A DNA stretch of 64,000 nucleotides, from NCBI RefSeq assembly GCF_018294505.1, contig NC_057800.1, forward strand, positions 178,870,353 to 178,934,352, read 5' to 3'. The stretch comes from Triticum aestivum (lineage: Eukaryota; Streptophyta; Magnoliopsida; Poales; Poaceae). This document shows, piece by piece, positions 46,708 to 57,438 of the stretch (positions are counted from its first letter, which is position 1; the number at the start of each line of letters is the position of its first letter). Below the pieces are notes generated by a model that did not search any database, was not told the DNA's origin, and saw only the letters and a program-made list of their open reading frames with translations. The position numbers and the translations under genes were made by a program.

Positions 46708-48499
46708 TGTCGTGGTTTTGTCACGGCAGATGTCCTAGAGAACGGACTTAGTCATGGAGCCATCGCCACGAGTTAGCTTGAAGGGGTTAACGCAGACACA
46801 AGGATGCAAGGGAATTTATACTAGTTCGGCCCCTTCAATGAAGGTAAAAGCCTACGTCTAGTTGTGATGGAATTGATGGGTGTTTCAATGACTAGGGAGC
46901 AAATAAGCTTCACCTATGTCTCGAGTTGTTGTCTGTCCTTGAACCGCCACCGGGTCATCCCCTTATATACATGGGTGACGCCCATCGGTTTACAGAGTCC
47001 CGATACCGGCTCATAGATGCGTCCGGTTCGGTCTCCACTATTCCTAACTTATAACACAAGTTACATACCGACTCCGGTTCATAGCTATAGGCCTTAAACC
47101 GATTATGGGCCTTCAGCCCTCATCTGCCCTCATGGGATTTTATCATACTCAACTACTGATGAAGTTAACCCGGCCTGTCCTGGCCGGTTTACGCCCAGTA
47201 GTAATATCCCCAACATTAGGCCCCAAATTGATTTGAACAGGTTCATGTCAATCCTTAGCAAAAATCTTCATCTTCAATATCTTCTTGTATTTTGTTGAAC
47301 TGCCGTGATGTCATCTTCTCTGCTCGCGGTAGACCGGTGTGACGTCACTGGTTATAAAGAACCTTATCCGGTTAACAAGCCTGCGACAATTAAGGCCGCA
47401 GCTTCGTTTCCAAACTCGCGGCTCCTTGATTCTCGTGCCTGACATATTCCTTTATTTATAAATAGGACCGAAGGGTCATTTCCTTTCTCTTTCCCTCTGA
47501 CCCCTTCTGCTTCATCTTCCTCGCGTTGCCCAGCTTCGGAGCTACGCCGCCACCGTCGACCTCTGCATCAACCTTGGCCGCTGCATCAACCTGAGCACAC
47601 CAGAGCATCGCGGCGACCATCCGCTTCTTCCTCAGCTCCGGTAAATCTTCTTTCCTTTCCCCCGTAGATCTGTTCTAGGGTTTCCTTGTTCGTCGAAGTT
47701 CATCGAGACTCTGGCGCTGTTCTTCCTTTGTTTCTTCTTTAGCCCATGAATAAAACTTCAAACCTGATGTATTCCCCGTAATGGCTTATCTTCTGTTACC
47801 AAAGCAAACCTTTATGCGCATAAAACATTGATCTGGTCCCTTGTGAATTGCTTTGAGATCAACCTTTTAGGTCTAAATCCTTTTATTTTCCTGTCTTACG
47901 GTAGATCCAAAATTTCACTGCGACCAAAGGAAGAACAGCGCCATGAATAAAACTTCAAACCTGATGTATTCCCCGTAATGGCTTATCTTCTGTTACCAAA
48001 GCAAACCTTTATGCGCATAAAACATTGATCTGGTACCTTGTGAATTGCTTTGAGATCAACCTTTTAGGTCTAAATCCTGTTATTTTCCTGTCTTACGGTA
48101 GATCCAAAATTTCACTGCGACCTTATGAAATCTGTTTTTACCTTCCTTAGTTATTCTTGCCTTAGATCTGTATCCTCTTTACCACATAGGGGGTTCACCT
48201 TTGAAAAAGCAATCTATCATATATCATTAGTCCCCTTGTTGAACCGCCGTGATGCTGTTGCTTCATAAACTCCGGTTTAGATAGATCTGCTTTTGGTTTA
48301 ACATTGCACATATCAATGTACTTTGTAGATTTCATCATGGCCAAGCAAGTGTATGAGTGCAATTGGGTCCCTTCTCGCATCACAGAGGATCAACTGGACG
48401 ATTTAGTCCTGATTGGCGCCTTGGGCAGCAAAGACATCATCCATTGGAGGGCTATTGGCAAAGAATGCCCCCCCACACCTTGAGAAGGAGAGGTTGTTG
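46708..48499 (-). mobile_element. Duplicated fragment of element G: 3' LTR plus start of its antisense gene
   Basis: 46708-47215 is a full 508-bp LTR identical in layout to 51298-51805. 47216-48499 matches the adjoining interior up to the coding start of the antisense gene (ATG at 48337, MAKQVYECNWV) and breaks off within 'gaggttgttgttttc'. A TGA stop replaces a CGA codon near 48481. A 182-bp segment inside it is repeated (47744-47925 and 47941-48122). It is a copy by tandem duplication, not a separate insertion. Confidence 0.88.
47744..48122. repeat. 182-bp direct repeat with 15-bp inverted linker
   Basis: 47744-47925 is repeated at 47941-48122. The connector 47926-47942 (aaaggaagaacagcgcc) is the exact reverse complement of 47713-47729 (ggcgctgttcttccttt). 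The sister copy at 52330-52512 has neither repeat nor linker. Confidence 0.92.
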
Positions 48500-51297
48500 T
48501 TTTCATTTGAGTTCATCTTGATGCCCGAAATGCTGTTAGAAGAGTGCTACTTGAGATAACTATCAGATCTGCTGCTCCATTTAGATATTTGTCATTTTTG
48601 CCATGATTATTGTGTGCATGATATGCCCATGAGCTCTACATATGTTTTGGTAAGGGTTTTGCCATCTTTCCAGATGTGCAACCCATGTATTTTTGTGATG
48701 TATGTGGTGACTAGCACAAGATTACAAAGTGAGGCATTTGGTAATGCTGATTCCAGAGACTTAGCATTTCCACTAAGTCTTTAAGCTGTTTATCTCATAT
48801 GGCCATATGTTCATGTTGTTTCCTAGTGATCCGTGCCCCTTTTGAGGATGATCAGTAAGGATGTTTTGTTAATCTTGTAGTGCTCTATCCATCCATGTCT
48901 TTGTTTGCAATTATGGAGCACCCTAGCTTGATTCAATCGAGCTCTACTTTTTGCTATTTCGTGAATCTGGGCAGATTGTCTACTTGTTAGCGATTTTGCC
49001 GAGGATATTGTAGTTGATCCGTGCTTGCTATGTTATTGTTATTGCCATGTCTAGCTTGCATTTTGTGTATTCTTGATGGGTGTATGCTTAGGTTTCCATG
49101 ACTTGCTCTGTAGTGAGTGCATCGAGCTCGTAAACATGCCTACTTGATATCTGTTTTCAGCATGCTCCAGTTTTCACCAAGTCTGAGAACTGATTATGTT
49201 TTTGCCATGTTCACATGCTTGCAATTGTATTTTCTGATCCCTTTTGGCTCAAGGTCACTAAGGGACTTTTGTTAAGCTCTTTGAGTAGCTCCATGCCATG
49301 CTTTACTTTGCCATGTTCAGGTCCTGTAGCATGTAGTTTTGTTGCTCCAAAGAGTGCTATCTGATCTGAGATTCCAGACAAGTGCTAATTTCACTAAGTC
49401 TGAAATCTGTTTACCCTATGCATTTTTGCCATGCTTGTTTGAACCTGTTAATGGATGAATTGGCCGTAGCTCAGTGCTAGACTTTTGTTAAGCATCATGA
49501 ATGAATCCCTGCCATGTATTTTTATGCCATGTTTGAGTGCTGTAGCATGTCCATCTTGTGGCATTTAGATGGCTACTTGCTGTAAATCGCAGAATGTGGC
49601 CATATTTGAATTGCTTGCCATTTCCAAACCGTAACTCCAATTCCGGCGTTCTTTATATCGTTTTGAAGCGATTTCATCTCATATTTCCAGTGGAACACTT
49701 GGATTCCCAAGTTGAGGCCAGGTCGATGCATCCCTTGTCAAATCTTGCATATGCATCCTGCATTCCATCCCGCATAGCATACCATCTTTGCATCATGTTG
49801 TTTGAGTTTGCACGTGGTTGATTGTGTTCCGTTTGCTTGTTTGTCTTGTTTGGGTAGAGCCGGGAGACGAGTTCGCTAATGAGGAGCCCGTTGAGTTTGC
49901 TTTCGAGGATTCAGTCAAATCTGACAACTTTGCAGGCAAGATGATCCTACCCTCAAAATCACTACTATGTTTGCTTTGCTAGATGCTCGCTCTTTTGCTA
50001 TGCCTATGCTACGATGCCTACCACTTGCTTTCAAGCCTCCCAAATTGCCATGTCAAACCTCTAACCCACCATGTCCTAGCAAACCGTTGATTGGCTATGT
50101 TACCGCTTTTCTCAGCCCCTCTTATAGCGTTGTTAGTTGCAGGTGAAGATTGGAGACCGTTCCTTGTTGTAACATTATTTACTTGTTGGGATATCATTAT
50201 ATTACCATGTTATCTTAATGCATCTATATACTTGGTAAAGGGTGGAAGGCTTGGCCTCTCGCCTAGTGTTTTGTCCCACTCTTGCCGCCCTATTTTCCGT
50301 CATATCGGTGTTATGTTCCCGGATTTTGCGTTCCTTACGTGGTTGGGTTATAATGGGAACCCCTTGATAGTTCGCCTTGATTAACGCTTTTCCAGCAATG
50401 CCCAACCTTGGTTTTACCATTTGCCACCTAGCCTCTTTTTCCCTTTGGTTTCCGGAGCCCGAGGGTCATCTTATTTTAGCCTCCCCTGGGCCAGTGCTCC
50501 TCCGAGTGTTGGTCCAAACTAGAGTCCTGTGCAGCGCCCCATCGGGGAAAGTCGAGGTTTGGTTTTAGTTGAATGGAGCGCTCATCTGAGTGTGCCCTGA
50601 GAACGAGATATGTGCAGCTCCTATCGGGATTTGTTGGCACATTTGGGCAGTGTTGCTGGATTTGTTTTAACCTGTCGAAGTGTCTTGAAGAACCGAGGTA
50701 CCGAGTCTGATCGGAACGTCTCGGGAGGAGTTCCATTCCTTCGTTGACTGTGAGAGCTTGTCATGGGCTAAGTTGGGACTCCCCTGCAGGGATTTGAACT
50801 TTCAAAAGTCGTGCCCGCGGTTATGGGCAGATGGGAATTTGTTAATGTCCGGTTGTAGATAACTTGAACCCTAACTTAATTAAAATGAATCAACTGAGTG
50901 TGTTACCGTGATGGTCTCTTCTCGGAGGAATCCGGGAAGTGAACACGGTGTTGGAGTAATGCTTGCGCAGGTTGCTCTCTAGTTTCTCGCTCGCGCTTTG
51001 CCTCCTCTTCTTGCTCTCTTTTGCGAACAGTTTAGCCACCATATATGCTAGTCGCTTGCTGCAGCTCCACATATATTTACCTTGCCATACCTATAAGCTT
51101 AAATAGTCTTGATCGCGAGGGTGCGAGATTGCTGAGTCCCTGTGGCTCACAGTTACTCTTACACCAGATTCAGGGCCTGATGATTCCTCTCTAGGTGATG
51201 TGCTTGAGCTCAAGTGGGAGTTCAACAATGACTCTCAACGATACTATGTTTCCTTTCTTGATGATCAGTAGTGGTGCCCAGTTCGGGTGATCGGGAC
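48500..51297 (+). repeat. E unit 8, partial, cut by element G
   Basis: It starts inside the unit at 'ttttcatttgagttc' because of the duplication breakpoint and ends at 'gatcgggac' where G's LTR begins. It shares the 12-bp insertion class with unit 7 (gcattccatccc), as expected for its duplicate. Confidence 0.85.
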
Positions 51298-51805
51298 TGT
51301 CGTGGTTTTGTCACGGCAGATGTCCTAGAGAAAGGACTTAGTCATCGAGCCATCGCCATGGGTTAGCTTGAAGGGGTTAAAGCGGACACAAGGAAGCAAG
51401 AGAATTTATACTAGTTCGGCCCTTTCAATGAAGGTAAAAGCCTACGTTTAGTTGTGATGGAATTGATGGGTGTTTCGATGACTAGGGAGCAAATAAGCTT
51501 CGCCTATGTCTCGAGTTGTTGTCTGTCCTTGAACCGCCGCCGGGTCGTCCCCTTATATACATGGGTGACGCCCATCAGTTTACGGAGTCCCGATACCGGC
51601 TCATAGATGCGTCTGGTTCGGTCTCCACTATTCCTAACTTATAACACAAGTTACATACCGACGCCGGTTCATAGCTATAGGCCTTAAACCGATTATGGGC
51701 CTTCAGCCCTCATCTTCCCTCATGGGCTTTTATCATACTCAACTACTAATGAAGTTAATCCGGCCTGTCCTGGCCGGTTTACGCCCAGTAGTAATATCCC
51801 CAACA
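51298..51805 (-). repeat. 3' LTR of element G (508 bp)
   Basis: On the minus strand it starts TGTTGGGGATATTACTACTG (51805) and ends ...CCACGACA (51298). The polypurine tract caatttgggcctaa precedes it (minus strand, about 51819-51806). Confidence 0.92.
51553..51561 (-). promoter_or_regulatory. TATA box in LTR G
   Basis: The minus strand reads gtatataag, with 'ggggacgac' downstream. The same motif is present in the duplicated LTR at about 46962-46971. Confidence 0.55.
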
Positions 51806-51819
51806 TTAGGCCCAAATTG
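51806..51819 (-). other. Polypurine tract of element G
   Basis: The minus strand reads caatttgggcctaa directly before the TG of the 3' LTR. Confidence 0.65.
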
Positions 51820-52726
51820 ATTTGAACAGGTTCATGTCAATCCTTAGCAAAAATCTTCATCTTCAACATCTTCTTGTATTTTGTGGAACCGCCGTGATGC
51901 CATCTTCTCTGCTCGCGGTAGACCGGTGTGACGTCACTGGTTATAAAGAACCTTATCCTGTTAAAAAGCCTGCGAAAATTAAGGCCGCAGCTTCGTTTCC
52001 AAACTCGCGCTCATTGATTCTCGCGCCTGACATATCCCTTTCTTTATAAATAGGACCGAAGGGTCATTTCCTTTCTCTTTCCCTCCGACCCCTTCTGCTT
52101 CATCTTCCTCGCGTTGCCCAGCTTCAGAGCTCCGCAGCCACCGTCGACCTCCGCATCAACCTTGGCCGCTGCATCAACCTGAGCACACCAGAGCATCGCT
52201 GTGACCATCCGCTTCTTCCTCAGCTCCGGTAAATCTTCTTTCCTTTCCCCCGCAGATCTGTTCTAGGGTTTCCCTGTTCGTTGATGTTCATCGAGACTCT
52301 GGCGCTGTTCTTCCTTTGTTTCTTCTTTAGCCCATGAATAGAACTTCAAACCTGATGTATTCCCCGTAATGGCATATCTTCTGTTACCAAAGAAAACCTT
52401 TATGCGCATAAACATTGATCTGGTCCCTTGTGAATTGCTTTGAGATCAACCTTTTAGGTCTAAATCCTTTTATTTTCCTGTCTTACGGTAGATCCAAAAT
52501 TTCACTACGACCTTATGAAATATGTTTTTACCTTCCTTAGTCATTCTTGCCTTGGATCTGTATCCTCTTTACCACATAGGGGGTTCACCTTTGAAAAAGC
52601 AATCTATCATATATCATTAGTCCCCTTGTTGAACCGCCGTGATGCTGTTGCTTCATAAACTCCGGTTTAGATAGATCTGCTTCCGGTTTAACATTGCACA
52701 TATCAACGTACTTTGTAGATTTCATC

Positions 52727-55700
52727 ATGGCCAAGCAAGTGTATGAGTGCAATTGGGTCCCTTCTCGCATCACAGAGGATCAACTGGATGATTTAGTCCT
52801 GATTGGCGCCTTGGGCAGCAAAGACACCGTCCATTGGAGGGCTCCTGGCAAAGAATGCCCCCCCACACCTCGAGAAGGAGAGGTTGTTGTTTTCGTAGAC
52901 CACTTAGCCCGGGGTTTTAAACCGCCCGGTTCTAAATTCTACCGGGATGTTCTAGCTGATTTCCAACTCCATCCACAAGACACTGGCCCCAACTCTGTTA
53001 CAAATATGTGCCACTTCCAAGTGCTCTGTGAGGTGTTCTTTCAAGAGGAGCCCACAGTGGAATTATTCAGAGATCTTTTCCATCTAAACCGCCGTACTGA
53101 GTTTACTGATGGCTCTAATACGGAGTTGGGTGGCATGGCGATTCAAAAAAGGAAAGAGGTCACATACCCTCACGCCAAGCTGCACAGTCACCCCAAGGAG
53201 TGGAATCAGACATGGTTCTACTGCAAAGACACCTCCCCTGCTGGTGAGAATCCCTTGCCTGGCTTTCGTCCGGAGCGGCTCAGCAATACCCATCCTTTTC
53301 CTCAACGATTGAGTGCCCAGGAGAGAAGCAAATATGCTCCTCAGCTGTCAAAGCTCAGAGCCTTTATGGCCAACGGTTTAACAGGGGTTGACCTTGCTCG
53401 CTGTTGGATATCATGGAGCATACTGCCCCTTAGTCAGCGCTCCGGTTTGATGTGCGAATATACTGATAGTGTGGATGACCCACTGCGACATTCAAGACTC
53501 CAGCTCTCCGGTGAAGAAATCACAGAAGCTGTGCGTAAGATACTGAATGAACCGGAGCACATCTGCGCTAGAACCGGCCTGCTTCCCTTCTGTGCCACCA
53601 ACAAACCGCCAGCTGTAAGACTTTGATTTTTCTCTTTGCTGAATCTGTTATTGATATGTCTGGTCATTGTTTTTAATATCAGTGTCTGCATAATCAGGGC
53701 GATGATCCGTTTTGGAGCAAAAAGCTGCCGCAGGAGAAACCAGAGAAAACAGATAAACCGGAAAGAGCAACCCGGCAAAAAACTAAAGCTGTGAAGAAGA
53801 CTGCCCACCGGAAAAGAACCACTGCATCTTCTAATCCGGCCCCTGATGACGAGGTGGATAATCCGGACTTTGAGGTAGAGCTTGACTCACTTGGTTTATT
53901 TTTCATGCATCTTATTGATGATGATATTTGTCAGGATGATGCCGAAGCCAGCCATGCGGATGTTGCAGAGGTAATTATTCTCTCTTCTGATTCCGAAACT
54001 TTGCCTTCACAAAAAATCCGTCAGGCAAACCGGAAAGTTAAATTTTCTCATCCTCTTGCTTATTTGGATCCTAAACTTCTTATGAAGACTCAACAACACG
54101 AAGCTCGCCACACCACCCGGCACAGCGGCCAGGTAGTTACCTCCGCCGGTTTACCGAACAGCCCGGTTCGGAAACGTCATTCCGAGGTCTCTAATTCGCT
54201 TGTCAGTGCTTGTCCTAAAGCGGGCTGCTTTCGTCAACCTCTTAATTCGTCTGACTCTGATTATCAGGTTATTTCCCACTCATCTTCTAGTGAGTCGTCG
54301 GCTACTCAGCTCCCACCGCTCAAAACGGTGCTTGGGTAAGCTATATTTATTGTGATGTTTGCAGTATATTGCCTTAGAACATATGTTGTATTTAATTTTG
54401 TTATTCTTCTCAGGGCCAAACCTAGGCCGAGCAAGAAGGCCCGCCTAGATAAAGCGGCCGAAGAAGATGTCATTCTTGAACCAGGCACCACACCCAATCT
54501 TGAAGCGGCTATTCCTGAGGATATTCCCAATGATCCACCACAGCCAGATGATGATCTTACTACTGAGGAAAGACCTACTGATACCTCAGGTCCTATCCAT
54601 CAGCCCACAGGTTCCCTCCGGGTTGAAAGCTCCACCGGTCCCGCAAAACCTACTGACAAGCCAATAGCTCCAGTGCAAACCGGCGGTACCAATGATGATG
54701 AAGTTTTCATTACTGGCACTGGCCATACTGAGCCAAGCAATCCTGTCACTTTATCCAAACATTTTGCCAAGGAAGAATTAGCTACTTTTGGCAAAGGCAA
54801 GTGGAATGCTGATCTGATGGCTTACGCTGCTCTGAACGCCCAAGATATCCATTCCAGCTATCTGAACCGGCTGTATACCAGCCGTGACTATGAAGCCGGT
54901 CTGGTTAACATGATGAAGGATAAATATGAGGTAACTTCCATATGCTCCTTCTTGCTTGTATGCTTTCATTCTTGTTGACTCTCCTAGCCCCTAAGGGCCG
55001 ATTTGAAATATTCTTTCAAACCAGGACTTAATAATATGAATCTTGATGCTTTGAAATTTGCTGATGTAGTCCCCAAGGGCCGGTTCAACTTAGCGTAGTT
55101 AAACTGATACTTTAAGTAATTGAAACTGCCGCATCAGAATACATATGATCAAATAGCCATTAGCCCCCAAGTGCCAAGTTGAATACTTGTATTGAGCTTC
55201 GGACTTTGTAAATAATTGAAAGATGAAGATCGAATATGCATTAGCCCCCAAGTGCTAAGCGCATAACTTGTTATGTGGTTGGTACTTGAATCCTTCTACC
55301 GATTTGTTGAAACATATATCTGTATGCCTGCAGGCGGAGCTAAAGGCGAAAGAAAGGCAAGTCATCGATCTGCAAGAAAACCTGAAAACCCAACAGGCTG
55401 AAACCTCCAAGGCAAAAGAGGAATTGGCCAGTGCCTTAAGGACCATGAAACAACTTAAGGAGAACTTCAAGAAGAAACGGGCGGATTGGGCCACTGAAAA
55501 TCCGCTTTGATAAAACGAGCAGAGGATGCCGAGGGTGCACTGAAACCAGTGACGGATGAACTGACCAGCATAAAGCGGCACGTTCATGCCATGACCACTG
55601 CTATCTTTGGTAAGCCAGCTTGCCTTTTGAATTGGTTCTGCCTTCTTACAGAGTTGCCGGTTTATTAACTTTTTATGGTATTTCAGGGACACGCATTGGT

Positions 55701-56342
55701 CACTTGAGGTCAGATGTGCGGAAGAAATTGAAAGCTGTCTATACCTTGGTTGAACAATTGTATACTGGTGCCCAGCGGATCATCTGTACCACGTCTCATA
55801 ACAAACCGGCGCCCACTTTGATTCAAGATACTTTGATGAAACTGTCAGTGCTTCCTGTCCGGGTTGAAGAGCTGAAGAAATCTGCTGCTCGAACCGGTGC
55901 AATCAATGCTTTAATCCGGGCAATAGCCTGGGTGCCGGATTTTGGTCCTATTGAAGCGGCTCAGGGTTATCCCAGTTTGAAGGAAGACGGGTCAAAATTT
56001 GGTGAAGCGGATCTGCGAGCCATAAACCGGGAGGTACGTCCGCTAGCTTGTCAACTGGCTGAGGAAGCAGATTTGTCTCATTATCAAACCCAATATGACA
56101 GCCAGAACACGGGAATAGCTGCACGAATCCATGAATCGTAAAACCTGATCCCTCCAATCCGTAAGCATACTTACGCTCCCGATATTGACCCATCTTCGCT
56201 AATCCATGACGAAGCTGTTTTTCAAGCATTGATGGGAATCGACTGGACAACTATGGATTTCCAGCCACTGGGTAGAGAAACGGAAGCTGAAGCGGTGCAG
56301 GATGACCCACAACCATCAGGCCAGGCTGGTGGCCAAGCTTAA
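52727..56342 (+). pseudogene. Five-exon antisense gene of element G (PF04195-like N-terminus, coiled-coil C-terminus)
   Basis: Start ATG 52727 (MAKQVYECNWVPSRITEDQL). Exons: 52727-53614, 53698-54335, 54414-54930, 55334-55609, 55687-56342. Every intron is GT-AG and the phases agree (0, 2, 0, then one base carried into exon 5). Exon 1 has the 'putative gypsy type transposon' domain (GPNSVTNMCHFQVLCEVFFQ). Exons 2-3 are charged and Ser/Pro-rich, with a basic stretch (ATRQKTKAVKKTAHRKR). Exon 4 is a coiled coil (AELKAKERQVIDLQENLKTQ). Exon 5 is helical. Breaks: an extra base near 55502-55505 and a premature TAA at 56139-56141; the original stop is probably 56340-56342. An upstream in-frame ATG at 52694 is possible but lies outside the conserved start shared with the copy at 48337. 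The promoter would be the 3' LTR region read backwards. Function unknown; nuclear or RNA-binding roles are guesses. Confidence 0.82.
54931..55333 (+). other. Intron 3 of the antisense gene
   Basis: A 403-bp intron from GTAACT to ...TGCCTGCAG. It contains three imperfect repeats of 'agcccccaagtgc' or 'ccccaagggccg', phrases also seen in the 57-kb repeat of the same element. Confidence 0.7.
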
Positions 56343-57438
56343 ACCGGAAGCTGGTTTTAAAACTGTCTCTCCTTTGTGAAAAACAATTATGTTATTATGG
56401 GCACCATGTTGCCTTGTAATAGGCTAGCTGATACCTTTGATGTTGATATGCCTTCGTGCATAACTTGTTCTTCCTGTGGTAATGATCTTTCCAAAATACT
56501 TTCTGAAATAAGAAATTCGTTAAGTGCCACCGCGATTGTACCGTCAGGCGGAATATGATGTTTGTATATATAAAGTCAAAACATCCGAAACAAAATTTTA
56601 AGTATATGATAAAAAAAATTGAGATACATAATACCTGCCACCGTTGAGTGTGAAGTTGGCTTGGCCAACCTTGAAGCGGAGTTTTTGCAAACCCACACTG
56701 TTGGAGGAAATAACAACTCCTGTATATGTATATGACACTGGTTACCATGTAAACCGTGCCGGGTTATAATGAACACCGTGTTACTCCATAAGAGGATGTT
56801 AACAACAAGGATCAAACCGGACAAATAGTCTCCGGATTGACGTGAACTGTGTTCCGTCAATTGATTGGTTAAAAAACTTTGTCGGTTTAAAGAACACAAT
56901 AAAAACAAAAAAAACCCCTTCAAAGAAAAGTATGAAGCAAAAGTAACGACAAAAACGTTTGCCAAAAAAGATTTATTTAAGCTGATCAAATGGCGTAACC
57001 ATGGCCAAACACGACCAAGCTCCCGTTAGGTGTAACTATGGTTCTAGTTAGCCAGGTCCCCAAGTGATTCTTGTGGCATTTATGCCGACCAAATGGCGTG
57101 GTCATGGTTCGGGTTCGACCAAGCCCCCAAGTGATTCTGTGGCCTTAGGCCGATCAAGAGGCATGACTGGTTCAGACATGACCAAGTCCCCAAGTGATCT
57201 GGTGGCTTTCGCCTATCAAGAGGCATGGTATTGGTTCGGACACGACCAATCCTCCAAGTGATATAACACGATGCTTTTAGCAAAGCGAACTCAAGGGGTA
57301 AACCGGAGGTCGCTTTAGAGCAACTCCGTGTAACCTCACATGATGTAAAAGAACAGATACCCCGCTTTAGCTGAGGTTCCGGTTTATTATACTTAATCAT
57401 AATATATACATTGTATGTACATAAGTATAGCCAATGGC
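56343..57438 (-). other. Non-coding region between the antisense gene and integrase of G
   Basis: No credible ORF. It contains the short tandem repeat at 57078-57262. Confidence 0.6.
57078..57262. repeat. Short tandem repeat, about 60-65 bp x 3
   Basis: Three imperfect copies of a unit of the type 'ccgatcaagaggcatg ... gaccaagtccccaagtgat'. A worn fourth copy may lie at about 56985-57070. Confidence 0.75.

Larger units (their letters stand above)
16546..51297. repeat. Array E: about eight 3.29-kb LTR-like units, first one inverted
   Basis: Each unit, read in its own direction, runs from 'atcctccagctccggtc' to '...gcatcgagggtg'. Unit 1 is on the minus strand; units 2-8 are on the plus strand. 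The landmark 'accgttgattggc' recurs at about 21261, 24544, 27834, 30674, 42192, 45494 and 50084, and inverted near 18000. Spacing is 3,283-3,302 bp between clean neighbours. The outer end at 16546 is TGTAACACCCTCG, a known Triticeae LTR terminus, and the reverse complement of that end (without its last five bases) closes units 2-6. The best reading is a concatemer of long LTRs without the usual internal domain. No gag or pol is seen. Units differ by scattered point changes and indels. Confidence 0.8.
43911..52892 (+). repeat. 4.6-kb tandem segmental duplication
   Basis: Copy 1 is 43911-48499 (4,589 bp) and copy 2 is 48500-52892 (about 4,393 bp; the difference is the extra 197 bp in copy 1). 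LTR starts lie 4,590 bp apart (46708, 51298). At the joint, 'gttgttgttttc' from G meets 'ttttcatttgag' from the E unit with 5 bp shared. Confidence 0.9.

Noticed and set aside
46708..47215. Solo LTR or separate insertion of element G
   Set aside because: The flanking E-unit sequence and the adjoining interior are duplicated with it, and no target duplication surrounds it. It belongs to the 4.6-kb tandem duplication.
20748..49821. Recurrent 83-87-codon plus-strand ORF (MAFRWLLAVNRR...) in E units
   Set aside because: Its length varies with the 12-bp indel and it has no upstream signal or recognised domain. Treated as a chance frame in the repeat.
17711..50420. Recurrent 97-codon (plus) and 81-codon (minus) ORFs in most E units, overlapping each other
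   Set aside because: They overlap on opposite strands inside the same stretch and recur only because the units are recent copies. No motif or codon pattern supports either as a gene.
16546..51297. Array E as a CRISPR-like, rDNA or classical satellite array
   Set aside because: Units are 3.3 kb with a retrotransposon-type LTR terminus, have no spacer/repeat structure and no rRNA sequence, and the array includes an inverted unit.
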